In this document: one piece after another, positions 30,257 through 38,126 of the stretch
How the letters are laid out: every line of letters begins with the position of its first letter
How positions within the stretch are numbered: the first letter of the stretch is position 1
From: CAZPMT01 sp964587655
GTDB taxonomy: Bacteria > Hydrogenedentota > Hydrogenedentia > Hydrogenedentales > SLHB01
Length of the DNA: 64,000 nt
Assembly (NCBI GenBank): GCA_964587655.1
Contig: CAZPMT010000003.1
Span: forward strand, 1-64,000
Direction of reading: 5' to 3'
The notes under the pieces: model-generated
Databases searched by the model: none
Seen by the model: only the letters and a program-made list of their open reading frames with translations
Told to the model about the DNA's origin: nothing
Made by a program: the position numbers and the translations under genes

Positions 30257-32824
30257 TTACCGCGCCGCGCGCCCGCTGACACGCTTGAATCCCTCGAACC
30301 ACAGGATACTCGCAAGACCCGCTGCCAGGCATATGGCCAGATCCGCCGCGTGCAGCGCCGCCAGATGAAATCGCTCACTGACAAACGGGACATACAAGAC
30401 GAGTCCGAGGAACGCCGATGTGCCGCCCAGCACCCACCAGAGCGCCGCGTTCCGCATGCGCAACATGGCCAGCGACGACCGCGACCACGAACGGTTCGTC
30501 AGTATCAGCGCGAGGTTCGCCACGATGAGCGTAGTGAACGTTAACGCCCGCGCGTTCTCGACGCCGGCGATCCCGTCGGCGCTATAGAGTTTCAGCGATA
30601 TAACGAACACCGCCAGCACTATGGCGAGCACCATGGAGCCTTGAAGCAGGCTCAGCAGCACGGTGCGTTTCCCGAAGAGCGGAGCCTTCGAGTCCCTGGG
30701 CCGCCGCCGCATCACATCCGTTTCTTCCGACTCGGCTTCGAATACGACTGAACAGGCGGGATCGATGATTAGTTCCAGGAAGACAATATGCACCGGATAC
30801 AGAACAAGCGGCAGCCCCAGAAGCACAGGGATGAGGGACAAGCCGGCGATCGGCACGTGGATCGCCAGAATGTACGCAACGGCCTTCTTGAGGTTGTCGA
30901 AGATGCGGCGGCCCATTTTGACCGCCTCGACGATCGAAGAGAAATCGTCGTCCAACAACACGAGGTCGGAAGCTTCGCGCGCGACGTCCGTGCCGCGTCC
31001 GCCCATGGCGATGCCGATATTGGCGGATTTGAGCGCGGGCGCGTCGTTCACGCCGTCGCCCGTCATCGCCACGATCTCGCCGTTCGCCTTGAGCGCGTCC
31101 ACAAGCCGCAGCTTCTGCTCGGGCACCACGCGCGCGAACACGTTCACGCGTTTGACGCGCTCACGCAACGTCGCGTCGTCCATGGCGTCAAGCTCCGGAC
31201 CCGTTATGCATTCATTCGCGGGGGACAAGTGGATCTGCTCCGCCACCTTCACAGCGGTTTCCGGATAGTCGCCCGTTATCATCACGACGCGAATCCCGGC
31301 CCCGTAACATTCATCAACGGACGTCGGCACACTGGGACGGACCGGATCCTCGAATCCGATAAGCCCGAGAAAAGTAAACTCGAAGTCGTGCTGCTCACCG
31401 GGAAACGCTTCGGCCGCGAAGTGGGCCTTCGCCACGCCAAGCACCCGCAGGGCGTCCCGCGCCAGGACGCCGACGTTCGCCGAAAGCTCCTTGCCTTCCT
31501 CCGCACTGAGATGGCACAGATCCGCGATGGCCTCCGGAGCGCCCTTGGCGGCAATGACGAAGTCGCGGCTGTCGGGCGATTTCCAAACGTGCGACATCGC
31601 GAGCAACTCCCTCGACAACGGATACTCCTGTTCGAGGGTCCAGTTTACGTGCAGGTGTTCCGTGTCCTTGAGATAGCGATCTCCGAGCAGTTTGAAGGCC
31701 TTCTCCATGGGGTCGAAGGGGTCGACTTGACTGGCGAGTATGCTGTATTCGACGACCTCGTGAAACGCCTCGGGAAGCGGATGTTGAACGGTATAGTCGA
31801 CCGTATCGAAGGCGCCGCCCGCAAAGATCGTCTTGACGGTCATGCGGTTTTGTGTGAGTGTGCCCGTCTTGTCCACGCACAGCACGGTGGCCGCGCCCAG
31901 GGTCTCGACCGCCGGGACGCGCCGCGTCAACACATTCTTGCGTGACATCCTCCATGCGCCAAGGGCCATGAAGATGGTCAGGACCACCGGAAACTCCTCC
32001 GGCATGATGGCCATGGCCAGCGTGATCCCCGCCAGGAAGCCCTGCCGCCAATCGCCCCGCGTCATCCCGTATACGGCAATCACGACAGCGCAGAGAATCA
32101 CACCAATCACGGCTACATTGCGCACAAGACGCCGCGTCTCGGCGGAGAGGCGGGTTTCCTCTTGCTGGACCGTCTGCAACGCCTTGCCAATCTTGCCCAG
32201 TTCCGTTCGAGCGCCGGTGGCCAGCACTTTCGCAATGCCCTTGCCCTGAACCACCAGCGTTCCTGAGAACACGGCGGAGAGGCCATCGCCGCCGGGACGC
32301 GCCACATCGCCGCCGTGCGCGGCGCGCGGCTCCTTCCGGACAGCCACGGATTCGCCCGTCAGCAGCGATTCGTCCACGCACATGTAAGTGCAGGAGAGGA
32401 TCTCGGCGTCGGCGGGCACACGATCGCCCTCAGCGAGTACGATGATGTCCCCGCGGACAACCTCCCTGCCGGCGATGCGTTTCTCAACGCCGTCCCGGAT
32501 CGCCAGCGCCCGAGGGCTCGAAAGGTCTCGCAGGGCCTCGAGCGCCCGTTCCGTTTTCCGATTCTGATAGAAGGTGATCCCCATGATCACGAACACGAAG
32601 AACAGGAGCATTGCGGCTTCCTCAAAGTCGCCTATGACCAAATAGATGGCGCCGCAGGCCACCAGCAACAGGAACATGGGTTCCCGAACCACATCGAGCG
32701 CGAGCCAGAGCAGGCCCCGCGGCTTCGACGACGGCAACTCGTTGTAGCCTTCAGTCGCCAGCCGCTCTAGGGCCTCGCTGTCGGACAGCCCCTTAATGTT
32801 CCTCATGTCGAGCAGGTTTTTCAT
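30257..32824 (-). CDS. Cation-transporting P-type ATPase (P2-like)
   Basis: 855 residues from ATG. The actuator motif LLTGES, phosphorylation motif DKTGTLTQNRMTV (Asp near 317), hinge GDGVNDAPALKSANIGIAMG and ten hydrophobic segments including IPVLLGLPLVLYPVHIVFLE and IIDPACSVVFEAE identify a P2-type Ca2+/Mg2+/Na+ pump family member. No N-terminal heavy-metal domain or CPC motif is present, so it is not a copper ATPase. The gene contains no palindromic insert. It is co-oriented with and probably unlinked in function to the galactokinase-like gene behind it. Confidence 0.95.
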   Translation of the reverse strand: MKNLLDMRNIKGLSDSEALERLATEGYNELPSSKPRGLLWLALDVVREPMFLLLVACGAIYLVIGDFEEAAMLLFFVFVIMGITFYQNRKTERALEALRDLSSPRALAIRDGVEKRIAGREVVRGDIIVLAEGDRVPADAEILSCTYMCVDESLLTGESVAVRKEPRAAHGGDVARPGGDGLSAVFSGTLVVQGKGIAKVLATGARTELGKIGKALQTVQQEETRLSAETRRLVRNVAVIGVILCAVVIAVYGMTRGDWRQGFLAGITLAMAIMPEEFPVVLTIFMALGAWRMSRKNVLTRRVPAVETLGAATVLCVDKTGTLTQNRMTVKTIFAGGAFDTVDYTVQHPLPEAFHEVVEYSILASQVDPFDPMEKAFKLLGDRYLKDTEHLHVNWTLEQEYPLSRELLAMSHVWKSPDSRDFVIAAKGAPEAIADLCHLSAEEGKELSANVGVLARDALRVLGVAKAHFAAEAFPGEQHDFEFTFLGLIGFEDPVRPSVPTSVDECYGAGIRVVMITGDYPETAVKVAEQIHLSPANECITGPELDAMDDATLRERVKRVNVFARVVPEQKLRLVDALKANGEIVAMTGDGVNDAPALKSANIGIAMGGRGTDVAREASDLVLLDDDFSSIVEAVKMGRRIFDNLKKAVAYILAIHVPIAGLSLIPVLLGLPLVLYPVHIVFLELIIDPACSVVFEAESEETDVMRRRPRDSKAPLFGKRTVLLSLLQGSMVLAIVLAVFVISLKLYSADGIAGVENARALTFTTLIVANLALILTNRSWSRSSLAMLRMRNAALWWVLGGTSAFLGLVLYVPFVSERFHLAALHAADLAICLAAGLASILWFEGFKRVSGRAAR

Positions 32825-32944
32825 TTGATCAGACTTCGCATTCCATCCACGAAAGGTTTGACTTCTCGCCCGGAGCAGAGGTTAGGCATCACGGAAAACG
32901 GCTCCCCCCGTTGCAGCCACCGCTCCTCATCTCCGCCGGATCCT

Positions 32945-35900
32945 TCAGAACTTCAATCGCGTGCCCGGCAGCGCCGTGATATTGAACTCGATGCCGAAGT
33001 CCCACCCGGTCTGACGTTCCCGGAACGTCAAAGCCGCCTCCCAACAGTGAAGGTTGCGGCGGATCTGGTACTTTTGCATGCTCAGTTCTTGCCGCTCAAA
33101 ATCATACCGTTGCTCGAACGCCAGTCCCCAGTTCGCGCCCAGCCGGTACCCCATGCCGTAAAGGATCTCGCGGTTGTAGACTTCACTGCCCGTTTCGGTG
33201 TACGCGAACCCGATCTTCGCGCTGTAATTACCGTTGAAATACGTGTCGTCATAGAACAAGTACGTCATCATGTTGCTGTAATCGCCGTAGCGCGACAGGT
33301 ATTCGTACGCGAGATCGTCTTGAAAGGGCTTGAGGAGCAGGTTCCCGTAAGGCCAGCCCAAGACACGGTCCCGCAGTAGCGGGTCATCGATGTTGAGCTT
33401 ATCATCGATCCGATGATGTTCCGCGCTCACCGTCCACCCCCACCAGGGCCGAGGCTGTAAGTGAAGCTCAGCTTCGTAGTCCTCCATCTTGCGGACTTCG
33501 TTTTCGAGGTCGTTGCCTTGGAACAGCGACAGACGCGCTACTTCCCACACGCGGTTGGTCTTCGCGTCGCGTCCAAACACCACGTTGTCGATCTTTGTCT
33601 CTAAACGGCTTCGTCCGTTCATGGTGTCATAGGGATCAAACAACGGGGTTCTCTGCAAGTCCATGGTGGAATCGGGCCGGTACGAGTAAGTGATCGAGGG
33701 CACGACCACGTGCTTGAACCCTGAGAACCCCATCATCCCGTCGTAGACCTTGCTGAAACGCGACTGCAAGGTCACCCCGAACGTGCTCGAAAGCCGCGTT
33801 GCCGCGTCGTCCCCGTACAGATCCCTGGAATAGACCGTCCCCTCGAGTTCCGCGAAAGGCATGAGGTTCAGCGCCTCGTGCAGGTTCATGTCGTACGTGA
33901 AGCGGCCAATGTTCACCGACCGCGCCGCATGCGCGCCATCTGGCTCATTCTCGAAGTAGCCGTTGATCGTATCAAAGGAGACATATAGGTTCTTCGCGAT
34001 CGGGCGCTGCAATAGATGATAGGCGCCGTCGGGCAATTGCTCGGTCTCGCGCACGAACCCGTTGGTCTCCGCGCGCACCGTCCCGGTGGCGATGTAGGTG
34101 GGCCGCGTATACGTCACGTTCACGAAGGTCCGCGGCTCACTGCGATTCTTATACCGATCCCAGTAGAACTCCTTGTAGAAATCCCGGTCGGACCACTGCT
34201 CGACCTGAAGGAGCATGATCGTGTCATCCAGGATCTCCTGCCGGTGCCGCAACTCGAGATAGCCCCGGCCCTCCGTCGTGTAGAGCGAGTGGAATACCCC
34301 TTTGCCGAGAAATAGCGGAGAGGCCGGATTATTCATGAAGTCGTATTCCGCATCCAGCCCCAGTCCGACCCCTTCCTGCGTCGTGGGAAACAGGCGAAGC
34401 CCGAGCTTGGCGTCGGGCGTGACGCCAAACTGCATGCCCGTGTTGAAGTAGTATCCGATGCGCGCCCTGTGGCCGCTGTCGAAATCAAAGCTCAAGGGCG
34501 CGCCGGCGGCCCCGGGCCGATAACCCCAGCGCGGCCAGTAGAAAGGCATTTCCGTCTCACCGACGTATAACTGGGCGCCTTTACCGAAGACCACGTTCCC
34601 TTCCCGGATGACCGCCTCCTTGATGCGAACGCGGTAGTGCGGCGGATCCCGGTCACACGTCGTCACCCAGATGTCTTCGCCGTCCATGCTCGCGGGCCCA
34701 AGGAGCCGCAGCTTCTTGCCGCCGAAGTGGTAGATGTCCGCATGCCCTCGGGCATCCTCGAGATCGCCCGTCGCGTCCACGATGTTGTACTTCATCTTTT
34801 CGGCGTACAACTCCTGTCCCGGCTGGCGTATCGTCACGTTCACCGCGTCAAAGTATCCCAATGAGAGCTGGCGTTTCGCCCGCTGCTGTTCGGACAGCGC
34901 GGGTTCGAGAATGAACGCCTTCGGTACTTCCGCCGGAGGGGCCACCCTGTAGTAGACTTCGTCCGCAATGATCTCCGCCGGGTCTTGGACAATCAGGACC
35001 TTGCCCTTCGCGCGCATCTCGTTGGTCTTTTCGTTGTACCAGAACTCATCCGCCGAGAACCGCATCTTGTCCAGGCTGAGATGAACGTTGCCCTTCAGCG
35101 AAAGCTCCTCCTCGCCGAGTTGCGTTTCCCACACGTCCGCCTCGATGTCGCGGAACGGTTGCGTCCAGTCAGGCGGTGTGAGCGCCGCGCCGGGGCTTAC
35201 CTTGACATTCTCGTCCAGCCGCGGCGAGATCCCCTTCTTGAGCCTATCGAACTCCTGCGGCGACGTGTGCCGTCTGTCGCCGACAGACGACTCGGCCGGT
35301 TTTGACGGCGTTCGCGCGGGGCCCTGTTCGCGTTCCGCCGCTTGAGGCGCCGCGGGAGCAGGCTTAGCGTCGGCGGCCTGCGCCTCAACGATCGACGGCT
35401 GCACAGTCGGAGGAGCACTTGTGGCCGCCGGCGCTGCTTTCGCAACGGACGCAGGCGCGGCAAGCGCACCCACAGTTTGTCGGGGCTTGACAAACTGTTG
35501 GCTGTACCATGCCCGCGTCTTTGGAGAAAGCACGACAAGGTAATCTTCCAGGACTCGAACGGCAAAGCCGGTGCACGGCAACGCAATCTCGCTCTCAACG
35601 GCGAGCGTGTTATCCAATATCGCCACCGAAGCATCCTCGAGAGCGGCAAGGCCGTCGCCCTTCACCGCGAGGGACCTTGCCTTTATGGCAGCCCTCGCAA
35701 CTTCCTTTTGCTCCTTGACATCAACCAAGAGCAAGGCATTGGACGTCGCGACGGCAAAACGATTGGCGCCGAACGCCGTGATCGCCACCGGGGCGCCGTC
35801 CGTGGGAAACGTCATGACCGGCGACGCGAGTTCCATACCGAAAACCAACAGCCCGGGGGGCGTCACCGTGGTCACGGCGACGAAAGAGTCGTTCACGGCA

Positions 35901-36427
35901 AGCCCGTTCGGCACGCCATCCAGTTGCTTCACAACGGCCGCGTCGGACGCGCTACCGTCAATGACCCACAAAGAGTTCGAGAAACTGCTCGCGCCGGCGA
36001 AACGCCCGTCCGGCAAGCCCACGATGGCAAAAGATCCCTTGGGACACTTCACCGTCTTCGACAGACTCAGATCCGGCAAGTTGATCAACGATACCGTGGC
36101 GTCCAGATGGCTCAGGCATGCGGCGGTGCGCTTGTCCGCGGACAGAGCCAGGGCCACGGGCCCCCGGCCGACCCGCACTCTAGCAAGAGCCTCACCCGTA
36201 GAGGGATTTACCGTCCATACTTCGTTGCGGTCGTAAACAGCCAGGAGCAGAACGTTCTCGGGCTCGCAGACAACCGCGTCCCAGGCCTGGATATTCGCGG
36301 TATGGGTCTCAAGCTGAGCGAAAGCGGAGACGGCCCCACAGTTTGTCGCGGCTTGACAAACTGTAAGGAAAACGAGGAGCCACGTGCCAATGTTAACGCT
36401 GAGGTTTCTGCTCATGTAGTGAGTCAT
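32945..36427 (-). CDS. LptD-like outer-membrane protein with N-terminal propeller-like domain
   Basis: 1160 residues, well above typical LptD (about 780). Signal sequence 1-40; residues about 45-305 contain YVTN/WD-like repeats (EVWTVNPSTGEALARVRVGRG; VSLINLPDLSL), then a Pro/Ala linker, an OstA/LptA-like beta-jellyroll (ELSLKGNVHLSLDKMRFSAD) and a C-terminal barrel with many aromatic strands ending in TRLKF. LptD inserts lipopolysaccharide into the outer leaflet. The propeller fusion is not usual for LptD. PE-A copies lie inside the signal peptide (residues 21-31, TVCQAATNC) and in the linker (310-320, QFVKPRQTV). Alternative reading: a general OstA-containing barrel not acting on LPS. Confidence 0.8.
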   Translation of the reverse strand: MTHYMSRNLSVNIGTWLLVFLTVCQAATNCGAVSAFAQLETHTANIQAWDAVVCEPENVLLLAVYDRNEVWTVNPSTGEALARVRVGRGPVALALSADKRTAACLSHLDATVSLINLPDLSLSKTVKCPKGSFAIVGLPDGRFAGASSFSNSLWVIDGSASDAAVVKQLDGVPNGLAVNDSFVAVTTVTPPGLLVFGMELASPVMTFPTDGAPVAITAFGANRFAVATSNALLLVDVKEQKEVARAAIKARSLAVKGDGLAALEDASVAILDNTLAVESEIALPCTGFAVRVLEDYLVVLSPKTRAWYSQQFVKPRQTVGALAAPASVAKAAPAATSAPPTVQPSIVEAQAADAKPAPAAPQAAEREQGPARTPSKPAESSVGDRRHTSPQEFDRLKKGISPRLDENVKVSPGAALTPPDWTQPFRDIEADVWETQLGEEELSLKGNVHLSLDKMRFSADEFWYNEKTNEMRAKGKVLIVQDPAEIIADEVYYRVAPPAEVPKAFILEPALSEQQRAKRQLSLGYFDAVNVTIRQPGQELYAEKMKYNIVDATGDLEDARGHADIYHFGGKKLRLLGPASMDGEDIWVTTCDRDPPHYRVRIKEAVIREGNVVFGKGAQLYVGETEMPFYWPRWGYRPGAAGAPLSFDFDSGHRARIGYYFNTGMQFGVTPDAKLGLRLFPTTQEGVGLGLDAEYDFMNNPASPLFLGKGVFHSLYTTEGRGYLELRHRQEILDDTIMLLQVEQWSDRDFYKEFYWDRYKNRSEPRTFVNVTYTRPTYIATGTVRAETNGFVRETEQLPDGAYHLLQRPIAKNLYVSFDTINGYFENEPDGAHAARSVNIGRFTYDMNLHEALNLMPFAELEGTVYSRDLYGDDAATRLSSTFGVTLQSRFSKVYDGMMGFSGFKHVVVPSITYSYRPDSTMDLQRTPLFDPYDTMNGRSRLETKIDNVVFGRDAKTNRVWEVARLSLFQGNDLENEVRKMEDYEAELHLQPRPWWGWTVSAEHHRIDDKLNIDDPLLRDRVLGWPYGNLLLKPFQDDLAYEYLSRYGDYSNMMTYLFYDDTYFNGNYSAKIGFAYTETGSEVYNREILYGMGYRLGANWGLAFEQRYDFERQELSMQKYQIRRNLHCWEAALTFRERQTGWDFGIEFNITALPGTRLKF
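35471..35499. repeat. PE-A in the LptD-like gene (linker)
   Basis: Centre GGGGCTT. This is the only copy read in the third frame, as QFVKPRQTV, at the boundary between propeller-like domain and Pro/Ala linker. Confidence 0.93.
36337..36365. repeat. PE-A in the LptD-like gene (signal peptide)
   Basis: Centre GCGGCTT, right arm ending in A. It is read as TVCQAATNC between the hydrophobic core WLLVFL and the predicted cleavage region VSAFA. Confidence 0.93.
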
Positions 36428-36460
36428 CCAGTTGGCAACTTATCGAAAAGGTGGCGGCTG

Positions 36461-36571
36461 TGCCATTTTCCCCCTTGGAAGGGGGTTAGGGGGATGTTGG
36501 ATTGCCGACACCGGCTACCGCCAAGCGCGCAATAACATCCCCCTAACCCCCTTCCAAGGGGGAAAATGGCA
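36461..36571. repeat. MITE-like 111-bp inverted repeat, copy 1
   Basis: Arms of 38 bases, perfect (TGCCATTTTCCCCCTTGGAA...GGGGGATGTT and its inverse), around a 35-base centre containing GATTGCCGACAC and CAAGCGCGCAA. It lies 34 bases upstream of the LptD-like start. A 90% identical centre recurs at 40734-40838. Confidence 0.92.
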
Positions 36572-36656
36572 CACGGTATAGGCTTGTACTTCTCAAGTGC
36601 CAGGAACCGCCGCTTCGTTAAGATCCTGCAATTATGATTCAGTACACTCATATCTG

Positions 36657-36995
36657 CTACTTACCCGGGAGAATGATCCAGAATGCCGCCACACGACCGC
36701 CGGTCGAATGCTGGCCTCCGTCCGAAGGAGGCGCTGTCTCTTTTCCTTTTTTCGATTCCGGAGCTTTCTTTCCGCTCGCGGGTGATTTCCTTTCCGAAGT
36801 TTGCTCGTTCGGCGTCTGCGCGGGTTCCTTCGCGGTCGAATGAGCCGAAGCGGAAGGAGCAGGCTTCGCCGCGCTCGCCCCCGGCGGCGGCAGTTCGGTC
36901 TGCGTCACCACGGGCGATGCGCCGTTGGGAGCGGGTTGCGGCTGTTGCGCCATCAACCATCCGCCCACGAGCGCCACGATCAAACATTGAACCAT
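36657..36995 (-). CDS. Small exported/anchored Pro-Ala-Lys-rich protein
   Basis: 112 residues beginning two bases after the pfkB-type stop. A short hydrophobic N-terminus (LIVALVGGWLMA) is followed by a low-complexity Pro/Ala/Ser/Lys region, then RVAAFWIILPGK. No domain is recognised. Close coupling to the upstream sugar kinase and uniform frame suggest a real gene, but low complexity weakens the case. Confidence 0.5.
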   Translation of the reverse strand: MVQCLIVALVGGWLMAQQPQPAPNGASPVVTQTELPPPGASAAKPAPSASAHSTAKEPAQTPNEQTSERKSPASGKKAPESKKGKETAPPSDGGQHSTGGRVAAFWIILPGK

Positions 36996-36997
36996 TC

Positions 36998-37930
36998 TTA
37001 AGCCTTCTCCATGAACGCGAGCGTATCATCGAGCGACCGGACGCCTTCCGATCCCCCCATGACCTGGACCGTGAGAGCGCCCACGGCGTTCGCCAGGCGG
37101 CCGCACTTCAACAGGTCCCAACCGTGGATAATGCCGTAAAGAAACCCTCCGCACGCGGCATCCCCGGTGCCGGTGGTGTCAACCACGGACACCTTATGGG
37201 CCGGAACGCGATGCGCCTCGCGACCGTTCCTTACGTACAGTCCCTCGGCGCCCATCTTCACCATAACCGACTCCACGCCGAACGACCGATAGAAGTCCGC
37301 TATCTCTTCCGGCGTCTGCTTCCCCGTGTAGCAGCGGGCTTCCTCGATGCTGGACATGGCGATGTCGAGATGCGGGAGCGCATGCTCGATGTGAGGGAAC
37401 CAAACCCCCTTGCCGTCAAAGCAGGTGTCCATCGAAGTCTTGACGCCCATCGCCCGCGCCTTCTTGAAAACCAGTCCGATTGGCTCGCCGTCGAGACCCG
37501 GCGTAATCGACGCCCCGCCCCAATGCAATACCTTCGACTTCTGAACGAGGTCGAAGTCCACGTCACTCTCGGAAGTAAGCACGTTCGCGCCCTGGTGATG
37601 AAGGAACGTCCGCTCCCCATCCTCGCTAATCAGCACGACTGTCGCTGATGTGCCGCACTCCGTAGTGCGACGCACACCGCTGACGTCCACGCCGTGCGAC
37701 TTGAGCGCGCTGATGATATAGTCCCCGAAACCGTCCTGCCCGAGCCGGCCCATGAACGCCGCCTTTGCACCCAACCGGCACAACACCGCCGCCGTTACGC
37801 CGGCGAGCCCGCCCAGGTGGATTTCCAGCTTCGGCACCAGCGCAAGACTGCCGCGCCGCGGCAGCGCCTCCACCGGACGCGCCATCACATCGGCGCAAGC
37901 CAAGCCCACGGTCACAACGTCAACGGACAT
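36998..37930 (-). CDS. PfkB-family carbohydrate kinase (ribokinase-like)
   Basis: 310 residues from ATG. Two family signatures are present: the N-terminal GGLAGVTAAVLCRLGA...GRLGQDGFG region and the C-terminal DTTGTGDAACGGFLYG with the catalytic Asp and anion hole. It phosphorylates a sugar or nucleoside in the cytosol with ATP; specificity is not readable. Full length for the family, no inserts. A compound PE-A lies 45 bases upstream of its start. Confidence 0.93.
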   Translation of the reverse strand: MSVDVVTVGLACADVMARPVEALPRRGSLALVPKLEIHLGGLAGVTAAVLCRLGAKAAFMGRLGQDGFGDYIISALKSHGVDVSGVRRTTECGTSATVVLISEDGERTFLHHQGANVLTSESDVDFDLVQKSKVLHWGGASITPGLDGEPIGLVFKKARAMGVKTSMDTCFDGKGVWFPHIEHALPHLDIAMSSIEEARCYTGKQTPEEIADFYRSFGVESVMVKMGAEGLYVRNGREAHRVPAHKVSVVDTTGTGDAACGGFLYGIIHGWDLLKCGRLANAVGALTVQVMGGSEGVRSLDDTLAFMEKA

Positions 37931-37974
37931 TCACGCAACCCTAGATATTCCCGCCCAAGACCAAACCTCTTCCG

Positions 37975-38030
37975 CGCAGTTTGTCCACAGTTTGTCAAAC
38001 GACGACAAACTGTAACGGAGACAAACTGTG
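37975..38030. repeat. Compound PE-A (intergenic)
   Basis: 56 bases: an outer copy (CGCAGTTTGTC ... GACAAACTGTG) enclosing an inner PE-A with centre AAACGAC. It lies between the pfkB-type gene and the end of the acylase gene. Confidence 0.9.
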
Positions 38031-38126
38031 AGACGACAAGACGCAGTATATCACGAGTCATTCAGAAGCGTAAAGCGCCATCCGCATATCTTTGAAACGA
38101 ACCTATTGCCGCGCACAACATGCCGT

